Program-made: the position numbers and the translations under genes
Shown: positions 36,789 through 46,093 of the stretch, one piece after another
Layout: each line of letters begins with the position of its first letter
Numbering within the stretch: position 1 is the stretch's first letter
NCBI RefSeq assembly: GCF_004327985.1
Contig: NZ_SJDL01000004.1
Span: 1 to 64,000 of the forward strand
DNA length: 64,000 nucleotides
Source: Marinobacter halodurans
Lineage (GTDB): Bacteria > Pseudomonadota > Gammaproteobacteria > Pseudomonadales > Oleiphilaceae
Reading direction: 5' to 3'
The notes under the pieces: model-generated
The model's input: the letters and a program-made list of their open reading frames with translations, nothing else
Told to the model about the DNA's origin: nothing
Database searches by the model: none

Positions 36789-37632
36789 GGCGGGTCTCCC
36801 GGGTGGTTGCCGAATCGGTGGCTGGTTCGTCGCGGTAGCGGAAAAAGCCGGTGATCATCGAGCGCAACTGGTTGACCGGGCCGCTGACGATCACTTCGAA
36901 CAGGTGGATGGCGACGAACAGGACGAGGCCGCCGGCCGCCAGGAAATGGATGCTGCGCGCTGACTGGCGCCCGCCGAAGAATTCCAGGACTGGTTCCAGC
37001 ACCGTGTCCATCCGCGGAGACATGCACAGACCGGTCAGTACGATCAGTCCGCCCAGCCCGAAGATCACCGTCAGGTAAGCCAGTTTCTGCAGGATGTTGT
37101 AGCGGGTGGCAGCCTCGCCGGTGGGGTGGCGCAGTCGCAGGTGATCGAGCACGGACTGGCCGAAGCCGCGCCAGTCTTCGAGGGTGGGTATCAGGCGCCG
37201 CAGGTGACCGGCGAACAGCGCCCAGATCAGGAACAGGCTGGCGTTGATCACCAGGATCCAGGCGAAGAAGAAATGCCAACTGCGCCCCATGGCCAGCCAG
37301 CGGGAGCCGGGAATGGTCAGCCAGGACGGAAACGCCCGTCCTTCCAGTTCGCCGTTACGCCCGGGCGATGCACCCAGCACACCGGTGGTGTCCGCCTGCC
37401 AGCCGTAGACTTGCGTCCGGCCGGAATAACCATCGTCCCGGGACCAGTGGTAGTCGATCGACAGCCAGGGCGCCTCAAAGTTGGAGGCACTGCCCCAGTA
37501 CAGGTGCGGATGGGCGTTGAAGATCTGCAGACCGCTGAGGAGCAGGATAAACAGGCACAGTGCATTGACCCAGTGCCCGATGCGAACGGGTAAGGGATGG
37601 CGATAGACGGTTCTCAGCCGGGCTCGGGCCAT
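36778..37632 (-). CDS. Cytochrome b partner of the molybdoenzyme
   Basis: A 284-residue integral membrane di-haem cytochrome b of the prokaryotic b561/thiosulfate reductase type. Probable haem ligands are H20 (RIGHWVNAL), H in WHFFFAWIL, and H in RSIHFLAAGG and VAIHLFEV. An unusual soluble loop of about 75 residues separates the first two helices (about residues 45-120). It would pass electrons between quinones and the Tat-exported enzyme encoded just downstream. ATG 37632 is chosen because it precedes the first helix and haem motif; the frame extends to 37707 without family similarity. Confidence 0.83.
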   Translation of the reverse strand: MARARLRTVYRHPLPVRIGHWVNALCLFILLLSGLQIFNAHPHLYWGSASNFEAPWLSIDYHWSRDDGYSGRTQVYGWQADTTGVLGASPGRNGELEGRAFPSWLTIPGSRWLAMGRSWHFFFAWILVINASLFLIWALFAGHLRRLIPTLEDWRGFGQSVLDHLRLRHPTGEAATRYNILQKLAYLTVIFGLGGLIVLTGLCMSPRMDTVLEPVLEFFGGRQSARSIHFLAAGGLVLFVAIHLFEVIVSGPVNQLRSMITGFFRYRDEPATDSATTRETRHDG

Positions 37633-37839
37633 GGCGGGGCACTCCGTTATGGTTGGCCTCCAGCGTAGGCTGGCCGCAGCCTGATTGCATGACAGCGCCA
37701 TCACCAATTCATCACCAAAGTATCACGCGCTCCCTGCTGCCCACTGAAGACCTGTATAGTCGTGCCAGGACATCATTGATCGATGGCCGGCCGGAAGCGG
37801 CTTCCGACAGGCCATGAGCAAAGGGAGTCAGGAGACGTC

Positions 37840-40422
37840 ATGACCCGGCGAGGTATCGTATTCGGGCTGGTGATTGCCATCATTGTCCTGCTGTTGGCTG
37901 GCGGCCTCTGGATCCGCCAGTGGTGGCAGGCGACCCGCGAGGCGCAGGGCATCGAGCAGTTGGACTGGCGGGGACTGGATGTCGGCCTGTCCCACCTCGG
38001 TGCGACAGGGTTCCGGTTGCAACTCGACCGGTCCGGCCGTCGGTGGACGATCAGCGGCGATGACCTGACGCTGGACTGGCGCTGGGACGGTCTCATCCCG
38101 CGCCCGGTGACGCTCCACCTCGGGGACCTGCAGGTTTCGCTGGTGGCCTCTGGCTCTGGGCCGGCAAGAAGCTATGACGACGGCTCACCTCCCTCCCAGC
38201 TACCGTCGTGGCTGCCCCATCGCGTCCGCATCGACCATTTCGACGCCTCCCTGCCCTGCCGGACGGGGCAGTGTGCACTGAATGGTTCCGCCACGCTGGA
38301 CCGCAGTGACACCGGATACCCGGTCGCGCTGGACCTGCAACTGACACAGGCCTCGCATCGCATTGACCTCAAGGCAACGCTGGACGGCCAGCCGTCGCAA
38401 CGGCTTATCGCCAGTGCCCAACTGGCCATTGACGATCAACCTACCCTGACGGCGGAAACCGACTACCGTGCCGACCCAACCCGCCACTGGACCGGCACCG
38501 CCCGGATACCGGACTGGCCACAGGCCCCCTGGCTCGTGGACTGGTTGCAGCAATGGACGCCGGTCCCTGACGACACCCTGCCCAGCCAGCCGGCAGCTGC
38601 ACAGCTCGACGCCCGCTGGACCCTGGACTGGCCCGGCGGCAAGCCGCTGCTGGAGTCGGCGTCCGGCTCGGTCGCCCTGCAGGGTGAACTGCCCCAACCC
38701 TGGCCGGTGCCGGGTATCGGTACGGTGTCCGGTGAGCTGGCGGTCGACCTGACGGCCTCGCACGGGCAATGGCAGGCGCGCGCACTGCAGTCCAACCTGA
38801 CCCTGACCGAGCCGGCGGCCTGGGCCGACGCCCTTCCCGCACTCATCCGGCCGGACACCGTGACCCTGAAAACGCAGCCGCCTGAACACGGCGACAAGAT
38901 TCCGCCAGGCACCCTGCCCATGGCCGTTACCCTGACCGGCAAGGGACGCAGCCAGTGGACCCTGGACGGCTCGGTCACCCTGGCGCTGTCGCCGCCCTGG
39001 TCGATGGATTTCAAGCAGACCCATGTGACCGGCCGCCTGCCGACAACCCAACTGGGCGGCTGGCGGCTGGCGTCGCCACGGCTGGACCTGACGCTGTCCG
39101 GCCATGCGGACGCCACCGCCCTTTCTCTGAAAACCGGCCCGTCTGCGTTCGTCACCCTGGCCGGGCTGACCGCTCCGGAGGACCTCAATCTCGGTCTGGA
39201 TACCGTCCGTGGCGACCTTCCGTCGATGACGCTGGACGCACACTACCGCACGGACAAACCGGCACTCGACAGCCTGCAGCTCAAGGGGCCGGTGTGGCTG
39301 TCCGCCGGGCAGATCACGCACCCGCAATTAAAACCCCAGTCCTGGCGTTTCAAGGGGTCGCTGACGAGTACGCTGAAACAGCTCAGCCTGGACGGCCAGC
39401 TCACCGCCCATTCCGGAGCCGATGCGCAGGTGGGGTTGAAGGTGCCGTTCGGTGGCGAACTCGACGCCCACATCACCAGCCACCTGCAGGCGCCGGAGGA
39501 CAGCAAAGCCTGGGCCGCCACCTGGACGGGTTGGCCAAAGCTGCTGGATGTGACGGCCGGAACCGTGGACATCGATACCCAACTAAGCCGACCCGCGTCC
39601 GGCCCCCTGCAACTGGACGGCCACGCCGATCTCCGGAACCTGGATGGTACCTTCAACCGGACTGGCTGGACCGGGATGACGGGTGGCCTTTCGGTGGCCA
39701 TCAAGAACGGGCAGCTCACCGCCCAGATGCCGGACCTGTCGATCCAGACGGTCAATCCCGGCGTGCCCATCGGGCCCGTCCAGCTCGCGGCCAACTACGC
39801 CACCGCCCAGGACCAGCCCCTGGGCGGCCAGTTGACCCTGCAGAAGGCCCGGGCCGACCTGGTGGGCGGCCAGGTCCACGTCGAACCGCAACAATGGAAC
39901 CTGTCCCGACTGCCGATCCGGGTACCGTTGATCGTCGAGAAACTGGACCTGAAACGGATCATGGAACTCTACCCCAGCGAGGACCTGGCCGGCACCGGTC
40001 AGCTTAGCGGCACCCTACCGGTTCGCATCGGTCGGGACGGCATTGCGGTGGAAGACGGGGACCTGCAGGCGCTCTCGCCCGGCGGTCGCCTGGAGCTGCC
40101 GGGCAGCCGGCTCCAGGCTCTGGCAGGTGACAATATGGCAATGGGCATTGTCGCCGAGGCTATGAAAAACTTTCACTATTCGGTGCTCGACAGCACCATA
40201 GACTATGCTCGTGACGGCACCCTGAAGTTGGGCCTGCATATCGAGGGCCGGAATCCGGATGTGCACAACGGCCAGCCAGTGGTCCTTAACGTGAACCTGG
40301 AAGAGGACATCCCGGCGCTGCTCACCAGCCTGCAGTTGAGCGGCCGGGTGAACGAAACGGTGACCGAGCGGGTCAAAAAGCTGATCGAGCAACGCCAGAA
40401 CGACAACACGAAGGAGCAGTAA
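37840..40422 (+). CDS. ydbH: YdbH-family intermembrane protein (AsmA-like)
   Basis: An 860-residue protein with one N-terminal membrane anchor (about residues 8-27) and a long beta-rich periplasmic body of the AsmA-like/bridge type. E. coli YdbH (879 residues) works with TamB and YhdP in moving phospholipids to the outer membrane. The C-terminal region (RIMELYPSEDLAGTGQLSGT and following, about residues 710-860) is the conserved dicarboxylate-transport-like domain by which the family is named. The ynbE and ydbL genes follow directly, the same order as in E. coli. ATG 37840 has CAGGAG 6 bases upstream. Confidence 0.92.
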   Translation: MTRRGIVFGLVIAIIVLLLAGGLWIRQWWQATREAQGIEQLDWRGLDVGLSHLGATGFRLQLDRSGRRWTISGDDLTLDWRWDGLIPRPVTLHLGDLQVSLVASGSGPARSYDDGSPPSQLPSWLPHRVRIDHFDASLPCRTGQCALNGSATLDRSDTGYPVALDLQLTQASHRIDLKATLDGQPSQRLIASAQLAIDDQPTLTAETDYRADPTRHWTGTARIPDWPQAPWLVDWLQQWTPVPDDTLPSQPAAAQLDARWTLDWPGGKPLLESASGSVALQGELPQPWPVPGIGTVSGELAVDLTASHGQWQARALQSNLTLTEPAAWADALPALIRPDTVTLKTQPPEHGDKIPPGTLPMAVTLTGKGRSQWTLDGSVTLALSPPWSMDFKQTHVTGRLPTTQLGGWRLASPRLDLTLSGHADATALSLKTGPSAFVTLAGLTAPEDLNLGLDTVRGDLPSMTLDAHYRTDKPALDSLQLKGPVWLSAGQITHPQLKPQSWRFKGSLTSTLKQLSLDGQLTAHSGADAQVGLKVPFGGELDAHITSHLQAPEDSKAWAATWTGWPKLLDVTAGTVDIDTQLSRPASGPLQLDGHADLRNLDGTFNRTGWTGMTGGLSVAIKNGQLTAQMPDLSIQTVNPGVPIGPVQLAANYATAQDQPLGGQLTLQKARADLVGGQVHVEPQQWNLSRLPIRVPLIVEKLDLKRIMELYPSEDLAGTGQLSGTLPVRIGRDGIAVEDGDLQALSPGGRLELPGSRLQALAGDNMAMGIVAEAMKNFHYSVLDSTIDYARDGTLKLGLHIEGRNPDVHNGQPVVLNVNLEEDIPALLTSLQLSGRVNETVTERVKKLIEQRQNDNTKEQ

Positions 40423-40424
40423 CC

Positions 40425-40628
40425 ATGACGATAACCGGAACCCGGGGCCGGGCGGCGCTATCCGCGGTGGTACTGGGGCTGATGGCGGCGGCCTGCACGC
40501 CGACGGTGAAGATGGAGGCCCCCAAGGAGCCCATCACCGTCAACCTGAACGTGAAGATCCAGCACGAGATCTACGTCAAGGTGGACAAGGACGTGGAAGC
40601 ACTGTTTGAAGACGAAGGCCTGTTCTGA
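40425..40628 (+). CDS. ynbE: YnbE-family outer-membrane lipoprotein
   Basis: A 67-residue lipoprotein. The lipobox MAAAC places the acylated cysteine at residue 24. The mature part, with PKEPITVNLNVKIQHEIYVK and a DKDVEALF end, is the YnbE pattern. In E. coli, YnbE forms a beta-strand partner that helps YdbH bridge to the outer membrane. The start lies two bases after the ydbH stop, so the genes are coupled. Confidence 0.92.
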   Translation: MTITGTRGRAALSAVVLGLMAAACTPTVKMEAPKEPITVNLNVKIQHEIYVKVDKDVEALFEDEGLF

Positions 40629-40656
40629 TCGTCATCGCACTGGAGGAGAACCTGAC

Positions 40657-41001
40657 ATGACCGTATCCGCACGCATCGGCGCCCTGTTGATCGCGCTCTG
40701 CCTCAGCCTGCCGGCCCTGGCGATGGACCTGGACACTGCCAAGGGCAAGCTGGAAGCCGCCAAGACCCAGGGTCTGGTGGGCGAAACCCCAACCGGCTAC
40801 CTGGAAGTGGTGAAACCCCAGGGCGACGCCGCCGCCATCGTCGAGGCCATCAACGCCGCCCGCCGCGACGAGTACACCCGCATCGCCGAGAAGCACGGCA
40901 TCGCCGTCACCAAGGTGGAATCCGTCGCCGGCCAGAAAGCCATCGAGAAGACACCGTCCGGGCAGTACATCAAGCAGGATGGGAAGTGGGTCAAGAAGTA
41001 G
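40657..41001 (+). CDS. ydbL: YdbL family (DUF1318) periplasmic protein
   Basis: A 114-residue secreted protein. A signal peptide (about residues 1-21) ends PALA/M. The mature part contains the DUF1318 pattern: AKTQGLVGETPTGYLEVV, then INAARRDEYTRIAEKHG and the C-terminal KTPSGQYIKQDGKWVKK. In E. coli, YdbL is the third member of the ydbH-ynbE-ydbL operon and is thought to act as a chaperone for the YdbH-YnbE complex. GGAGGAG precedes the ATG at 40657. Confidence 0.92.
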   Translation: MTVSARIGALLIALCLSLPALAMDLDTAKGKLEAAKTQGLVGETPTGYLEVVKPQGDAAAIVEAINAARRDEYTRIAEKHGIAVTKVESVAGQKAIEKTPSGQYIKQDGKWVKK

Positions 41002-41067
41002 GCCAAGAAGATGGGGGCAGCCCTGCTGGGCTATTCCGGAACAATGACGAGCGTAACGTGTTTAAAG

Positions 41068-41181
41068 CCTCTCTCCCCGGGAGGGAGAGAGGGGGACGAG
41101 GCGCAAGCCTCGCTGAGAGTCATAGCCGACATGGAATGACGCCCCCTCTCCCCGGCCCTCTCCCTCGAGGGGAGAGGGAGT
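41068..41181. repeat. Two purine/pyrimidine palindromes downstream of ydbL
   Basis: CCTCTCTCC...GGGAGAGAGG (41068-41092) and CCCTCTCC...GGGGAGAGGG (about 41143-41179) are strong palindromes of the CTCTCCC type common between bacterial operons. Both lie in the 257-base gap between the convergent ydbL and ABC ATPase genes and may end transcription from both sides or serve as REP-like elements. A short GGCGCC hairpin at 41238-41253 adjoins the ATPase stop codon. Confidence 0.6.
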
Positions 41182-41258
41182 GTACGACGCAACTTTTGGA
41201 ATACTGGGGCTTTTGCAACACCCTCTTTAGCTTCCGAGGCGCCAACAGGCGCCCGCCT

Positions 41259-41924
41259 TCAGGCCAACACCACCCCTCTCAGGCGATCCAACAGTATTCC
41301 TACCTCATCCACTCCATTGATCCGCTCATCCCACCGCAACGTCGCCGGCGCCCCATCCAGATACCACAATCGATTGGCCAAGGCCGCCGCATCCGCCGGA
41401 TCGTGCGTCACGCAGATCATCGCCCTGTCCGGCCGGCTCGCCAGCAGCGCGCGGATCAGTTCCCGCAGTTCCCCCGCACGGTCCGCATCCAGCGAGGCAA
41501 ACGGCTCGTCCATCAGCAACAGGTCCGGCTCGATCGCCAGGCACCGGGCCAGCGCCGCCCGTCGGGCCATGCCCAGGGACAGCTGATCCGGCAGCGACTC
41601 GGCATGATCCGCCAGCCCCACATCCGCCAGCAAACGGTCGACAGTCTCGTCCGAAGCGCCCACCAGCCGGATATTCTGCCTCACCGTCCGCCACGGCAGC
41701 AGGCGATGCTCCTGGAACAGGTAGGCCAGCCGGATCCGGTCCCGACCGATAACAGCACCTGCCGGAAGCCACGGTACCAGACCGGCGATGGCATTGAGCA
41801 GCGTGGTCTTGCCAATCCCCGAGGGCCCCAGCAGGCAGATGTGATCGCCTGGCGCCACCGATGCGCCAATGCCTTCCACCACCGTCCGGTCATAGGCCAG
41901 ACGCTCGATCCGCAGTTCAAGCAT
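41259..41924 (-). CDS. NitT/TauT-type ABC transporter ATP-binding protein
   Basis: A 221-residue ABC ATPase. It has Walker A GPSGIGKTT (about residues 33-41), Q-loop FQEHRLLPW, a signature degenerated to LSLGMARRAALA (about 115-126), Walker B LLLMDEPFASLD and H-loop CVTHDPADAA. The second signature glycine is changed (LSLGM for LSGGQ). It is the third gene of a binding-protein, permease and ATPase operon, overlapping the permease end by eight bases, with GGAGG before the ATG at 41924. The ligand is unknown. The divergent neighbours suggest a link to PQQ-dependent alcohol metabolism. Confidence 0.85.
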   Translation of the reverse strand: MLELRIERLAYDRTVVEGIGASVAPGDHICLLGPSGIGKTTLLNAIAGLVPWLPAGAVIGRDRIRLAYLFQEHRLLPWRTVRQNIRLVGASDETVDRLLADVGLADHAESLPDQLSLGMARRAALARCLAIEPDLLLMDEPFASLDADRAGELRELIRALLASRPDRAMICVTHDPADAAALANRLWYLDGAPATLRWDERINGVDEVGILLDRLRGVVLA

Positions 41925-42711
41925 GCGCACCTCCAGTATGGCGCCAGGCCGAGGCACGACGCTCCAGGGGCTGTAACAGGACGATCTCAACCAGCTGGAC
42001 CACCGCAATGAAAACCAGGCTGTAGGCCAGTATCGTCGCCACATCGAACACCTGAAACGCCATATGCAGCTTGAAGCCAATGCCATCGGAGCGGCCCAGC
42101 AGCTCCACCACCAGCACGATCTTCCAGATCAGCGCCAGGCCACCACGGGTCGCGGCCATCAGGTAGGGGAACAGTTGCGGCAGCCAGATGTGCCGCGCCC
42201 GCTGGCTGAAGGTAAAGCCATACACATTGGCCATCTGCTCCAGTCGGCCATCCAGGCTGCGGGCGCCTTCGCGAAGGGTCACCGTGACGTTGGGTACCTT
42301 GTTGATCACCACCGCCAGGACGGCGGCGGTCTCCACCAGCCCGAACCAGACGTACAGCAGGATAATAGTGACCAGCGCCGGCAGGTTGAGGAAGAACACC
42401 AATAACGGGTCGAGCATCGCGTTGGCGGTGCTATGCCGCCCCATGAATACCCCCAGGGCAGTGCCCAGTGCCATGGCCAGCACGAAGCTGATCGCCACCC
42501 GCCGCAGGGTCACGCCCAGGTGATGAACCAGTTCGCCGGAGGCGGCTTCCCGCCAGGCTGCCTGCCCCACATCCACCGGAGTGGGCAGCAGGGGCGTCGC
42601 CAGACCGTGGGCCAGCAGCGCCCAGACCGCCAGCAGCACCGGCAGCGCGATCCAGCGGGCCCAGGACCGGACCGGTGGGGAGGAAGCCGGGGTGGCGATA
42701 CTGCGGGACAT
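41917..42711 (-). CDS. NitT/TauT-type ABC transporter permease
   Basis: A 264-residue inner-membrane permease with about six hydrophobic segments. It has the BPD-transport inner-membrane pattern of the SsuC/TauC group: FVLAMALGTALGVFMG (about residues 76-91) and the EAA-like loop ANVYGFTFSQRARHIWLPQL (about residues 161-180). It partners the binding protein encoded 11 bases upstream and the ATPase overlapping downstream. ATG 42711 is chosen over an in-frame TTG two codons earlier. Confidence 0.86.
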   Translation of the reverse strand: MSRSIATPASSPPVRSWARWIALPVLLAVWALLAHGLATPLLPTPVDVGQAAWREAASGELVHHLGVTLRRVAISFVLAMALGTALGVFMGRHSTANAMLDPLLVFFLNLPALVTIILLYVWFGLVETAAVLAVVINKVPNVTVTLREGARSLDGRLEQMANVYGFTFSQRARHIWLPQLFPYLMAATRGGLALIWKIVLVVELLGRSDGIGFKLHMAFQVFDVATILAYSLVFIAVVQLVEIVLLQPLERRASAWRHTGGAHA

Positions 42712-42722
42712 GGTCAACTCGC

Positions 42723-43691
42723 TCAGGAGGGCGGTGCGTAGAACAGGCGGGCCGGCATCAGCGCCGCCTCCCCCGTCCCCAGCAGCGTCAGCAACCGCCG
42801 CAGGTCATTCACCCGGGCGCCGGTCAAGGGCGCGGGCGTCCCATTCAGGAAGCCGTCCCGTAACAGGGCGAAGGTGGCGTCATCATCCACCCGCATCATG
42901 GGGCGCAGGGGCTGCCAGACGTCCGGTCCAGCCGCCAGGTGGCGCTGGGTCTGCTCCAGGGCCTTCGCGAACCCCGCCAGGCGGTCGGGATGGGCCTGCG
43001 CCCAGTCGTCACGGAAGACGTAGCCCAGTACCGGCAGGTCGGCATCCAGGTCCAGGGCGGTCAGCAGGTCGCGCATGGCGAAGGCACTGCGGAACCGGCC
43101 ATCGGCCCGCAGGCGCGCCGCAAAATGCCAGTAGGTCACCACGGCGTCCAGTTGACCCCGGCGCAGGGCTTCGCTCAACAGGGGCGGCGCCGCGTACTGG
43201 ATTCGCGCGGAGCCGGCCAGGTCCAGCCCCTGCCGCTCAGCGACGGCATTGAGCAGCATCCAGCCCTTGCTGTCGGGCCCGCCGGCGACACCCAGGCGCA
43301 ACCCGGCCAGGTCGGCGACCGACTGCACTGAGGAATTCGCCGGTACCACGATGTCGCCGATGGATGAGGAGAACGGGAGGTAGCGATAGTCCAACCCGCG
43401 TTCGTGCTGGGCCTGCACCCAGACCAGGTCCGCCACCGCCGAGTCGGCGGAGCCGCTGGAGACGGCCAGGTGCGAGCCGGCCAGGTTGGCGACGGGCTGG
43501 ACCTGCAACTCAAAGCCGTTGGCCCGGTCCAGCCCCGCCTCCCGCATGGCCGCCAGCTCCCAGTGCGCCGTACCGAACTGCAGCACGCTGACCCGCAACG
43601 TGGGCTGTGCCGCCGCAGCGGTTGAAAGCAGCCAGCCGGTCATCAGCAGGGCCAGTTGCAGCAGGGGTCTGGAATGAGGTCTCGGGTTCAT
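42723..43691 (-). CDS. NMT1/SsuA-type ABC substrate-binding protein
   Basis: A 322-residue periplasmic binding protein. Residues 1-28 are a signal peptide (LALLMTGWLLSTAAAA). The mature protein has the NMT1/THI5-like pattern of nitrate, taurine and thiamine-precursor receptors: LRVSVLQFGTAHWEL, AVADLVWVQ, VQSVADLAGLRLGVAGGPDSKGW and LDAVVTYWHFAARL. It is the first gene of the transport operon and is divergent from the CxxCW-protein gene. In Pseudomonas-like genomes transporters of this kind accompany PQQ-alcohol-dehydrogenase clusters, but the ligand here is not established. Confidence 0.85.
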   Translation of the reverse strand: MNPRPHSRPLLQLALLMTGWLLSTAAAAQPTLRVSVLQFGTAHWELAAMREAGLDRANGFELQVQPVANLAGSHLAVSSGSADSAVADLVWVQAQHERGLDYRYLPFSSSIGDIVVPANSSVQSVADLAGLRLGVAGGPDSKGWMLLNAVAERQGLDLAGSARIQYAAPPLLSEALRRGQLDAVVTYWHFAARLRADGRFRSAFAMRDLLTALDLDADLPVLGYVFRDDWAQAHPDRLAGFAKALEQTQRHLAAGPDVWQPLRPMMRVDDDATFALLRDGFLNGTPAPLTGARVNDLRRLLTLLGTGEAALMPARLFYAPPS

Positions 43692-43867
43692 GCTTCCACG
43701 ATACGAACCCCGCCACGGCGCCAGAATAGTACTTTAGTGCCCGTTTTTTGGTGCGATGGTCTTATTCAAGCGACCCGCCTTATGGCGTGTAATGGGACCA
43801 AACAATAGAGGACAGCTGGCCCGGCGATCGGGCATCAGCGCGTCATGAATAAACAAGAGGTCTGGCC

Positions 43868-44449
43868 ATGTTCAGAATACTGCTGAACCTGGCGTTGCTG
43901 GTCTGCCTGGCCGCTCCGGCCCGGGCTGAATCCATACCAGATACCGCCAGCGAGGCTCTCGCCGACAACCCGGCGCTGTTTTCGGGCGACGGCTTTCGCC
44001 AGGATCGATACCGCAGCCCCACGCCCGCCAAGGCACCCGGCGCAACCACCATCGATACGTCCCGATTGCAGGCCATGCTGGCCGAGCAGCCGGATCTGGT
44101 CCTGATCGACGTCATCAACGCCGAATACCGGCACGAGCGCTTCCTGCAGGACGAACCCCATCACACCATTCCCCAGGCCCACTGGCTGCCGAACACCGGC
44201 ATGGGCCGGATTGACCCCGCCTGGGAACGTTACCTGCTGGACAACCTGGCGCGACTGACTGGCGATCGTCCGGACCAGCCCGTCGTCGTGTTCTGCAAAT
44301 CCGACTGCTGGCTGTCCTGGAATGCGGTCAAGCGCATCACCGAAGCGGGCTACCGTCACGTCTACTGGTACAAGGATGGTATCGACAGCTGGATGGGCGC
44401 CGGACTGCCAACCCGGGTCGCCGATCCGGTCAACCCCACGCATTCTTGA
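43868..44449 (+). CDS. PQQ-dependent catabolism-associated CxxCW motif protein
   Basis: A 193-residue exported rhodanese-like protein. A signal peptide covers about residues 1-20 (cleavage near ARA). The rhodanese fold follows, with [12 protein letters not shown] at its start and the active-site region [16 protein letters not shown] (about residues 141-156), where CKSDCW is the motif that names the family (TIGR03865). Members lie beside PQQ-dependent alcohol dehydrogenase genes; their exact role, possibly thiol or cytochrome maturation chemistry, is unproven. The AgmR-like gene follows after 10 bases, so the two are one operon. Confidence 0.88.
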   Translation: MFRILLNLALLVCLAAPARAESIPDTASEALADNPALFSGDGFRQDRYRSPTPAKAPGATTIDTSRLQAMLAEQPDLVLIDVINAEYRHERFLQDEPHHTIPQAHWLPNTGMGRIDPAWERYLLDNLARLTGDRPDQPVVVFCKSDCWLSWNAVKRITEAGYRHVYWYKDGIDSWMGAGLPTRVADPVNPTHS

Positions 44450-44459
44450 GGACAGGGCT

Positions 44460-45233
44460 ATGACTTCTCCACTTGCCTTCGACGATACCCTGGACGATAA
44501 CTTGGGCTATGCTATGCCTGACAAACCCGAGACTGACGAGAACCGAGCACCCGACTGCATGGAACCTGCCTACAAGATTCTGATCGCCGACGACCATCCG
44601 TTGTTTCGCGAAGCCATCACCAGCGTGATCGAAGCCGGGTTTGGCGGCAGCGAAGTGGTGGAGACAGACGACCTGGATACCGCCCTGGAACTCACCCGGG
44701 AGCAGGACGATTTCGACCTGATCCTGCTGGACCTCAACATGCCGGGGATGAACGGCCTCAACGGGCTGATTGCCCTGCGCAACGAGGCACCGACGATTCC
44801 GGTGGTGATCGTCTCCGCCGAGGAGGACAAGCAGGTGGTGCTGCAGGCGATCACGTACGGCGCGGTGGGTTTCATCACCAAATCCTCGCCCCGAGCACAG
44901 ATGACCCAGGCCATCGAACAGATCCTCGCCGGCAATGTATACCTGCCTTCGGACATCATCCGCACCGGCAAGGAAAGCACCCGGCGCCATCGCCACGACG
45001 AGAACAACATCTCACCGGAGCTGCTCAACTCCCTGACCCGCCGCCAGCTGCTGGTGCTGGAGCGGATGTCCAAGGGCGAGTCGAACAAGCAGATTGCCTA
45101 CAACCTCAACATCGCCGAAACCACGGTGAAGGCCCACGTGTCCGCCATCCTGCGCAAGCTGGGGGTGCATAACCGGGTGCAGGCGATCCTGTCGGCGAGT
45201 GATATTGATTTCAATCAGTACCTGAAGCGTTGA
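44460..45233 (+). CDS. agmR: LuxR-type response regulator, AgmR/ErbR/ExaE-like
   Basis: A 257-residue response regulator. The receiver (about residues 36-155) has [10 protein letters not shown], the phosphorylatable Asp in [15 protein letters not shown] (about residue 91) and the lysine in GFITKSS. The LuxR HTH (about 190-250) reads [20 protein letters not shown], then [20 protein letters not shown]. The pattern closely resembles AgmR/ErbR of Pseudomonas, which controls PQQ-dependent ethanol and glycerol oxidation. The first 33 residues are an acidic extension absent from those proteins, and Met34 (44559) is an alternative start. The gene just upstream fits this regulon. Confidence 0.85.
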   Translation: MTSPLAFDDTLDDNLGYAMPDKPETDENRAPDCMEPAYKILIADDHPLFREAITSVIEAGFGGSEVVETDDLDTALELTREQDDFDLILLDLNMPGMNGLNGLIALRNEAPTIPVVIVSAEEDKQVVLQAITYGAVGFITKSSPRAQMTQAIEQILAGNVYLPSDIIRTGKESTRRHRHDENNISPELLNSLTRRQLLVLERMSKGESNKQIAYNLNIAETTVKAHVSAILRKLGVHNRVQAILSASDIDFNQYLKR

Positions 45234-45239
45234 CAGTTT

Positions 45240-45428
45240 CTCCACCGCGTCCGCTCCAGCACTTGGTGGATGTAGACCGATAGCTCCGACTGACTGGTTT
45301 TGGCGGTTTCGACCAATGAAGAGCAGTTGGTGTCAGCCTTTGCGCCTTGTCATAGAGCACGAAGCTGTTGTCCTCCCACATCAGGCCGTTGATCTTGTTC
45401 CGCTGCCGATTGGAGCGGACTAATCCTC
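45240..45428 (-). pseudogene. IS66-family transposase remnants
   Basis: Two short pieces on the minus strand. From 45428 to about 45346 a frame reads NRQRNKINGLMWEDNSFVLYDK, resembling IS66 TnpB (the R-x-K-VL-WxxxGFxLxxK pattern). From 45337 to 45240 another frame reads SSLVETAKTSQSELSVYIHQ, resembling the C-terminal part of the IS66 TnpC transposase (SLIETAK followed by YL..VLER). The pieces are joined out of order with most of the element missing, so this is old insertion debris. The remaining bases up to the frameshifted regulator at 45447 hold nothing recognisable. Confidence 0.55.
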
Positions 45429-45446
45429 GTCTTCATCATCCGGTTG

Positions 45447-46093
45447 TCAAGTCTGGGGCTCATATTCGATCACGCGGTGCCTCATGGCATAGGCAATCAG
45501 CTCAGCGTTATTGTTGATGCCGGATTTTCTCATTAGACGGGCTTTATGGGTGCTGACGGTCTTGTTGCTGATCGCCAACTGATCGGCGATCTCATTCAGG
45601 GTCTGGCCCTTTGCCAGCAGATGAAGAATTTGGCGTTCCCGATGTGTCAGGTTATTCAGCGAAGCGCTGTCTCCCGTGGTCTCAAGATCGAAGGCGATGC
45701 GTTCGGCAATCTCCGGGCTGATGGCACGCCCCCGGCTGCCAGTTTTCGGATGGAGGCCAATAATATGTGGGGCTCGCAATCCTTGGTCAGGTAACCGCTT
45801 GCCCCGGCTTTCAATTTGCGCTTTGCGATTTGCGTCTCGTTGAACATGGTCAGGATCAGGATGGGCAGGTCAGGATATCGATCGCGTATTCGGGCCACCA
45901 AGCCTTCCCCGCTCAAACCGGGCATGGAAATGTCGAGCATAGCCACATCGAAGGTTTCCCGTCTCAGTACCTCGAGAACCTCCCCGCCGTTCGATGCCTC
46001 GGCCTTCACCCGGATGTCATCGGTACCTTCGAGCAGTCGCTTCAAACATTCACGTACCAGGGTATGGTCGTCTGCGATCAACCCTTCGATCAT
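45447..46093 (-). pseudogene. NarL/UvrY-type response regulator, frameshifted
   Basis: The receiver half (from ATG 46093: IEGLIADDHTLVRECL, Asp in VAMLDISMPGLSG, Lys in GYLTKD) and the LuxR HTH half (NLTHRERQILHLLAKGQTLN, then ISNKTVSTHKARLM, ending at 45447) are both intact but in different frames. The frames meet at the run of five C residues at 45729-45733 on the plus strand; restoring one base would give the usual KLAAGGR-x-ISPEIAE junction. The ATG overlaps the kinase stop (TGATG), so the two were translationally coupled. It is a recent pseudogene, a sequencing error in a homopolymer, or a phase-variable gene. Confidence 0.8.

Noticed and set aside
41068-41181. CRISPR-like repeats
   Set aside because: The sequence is two unrelated palindromes of CT/GA type, not regularly spaced direct repeats with unique spacers.
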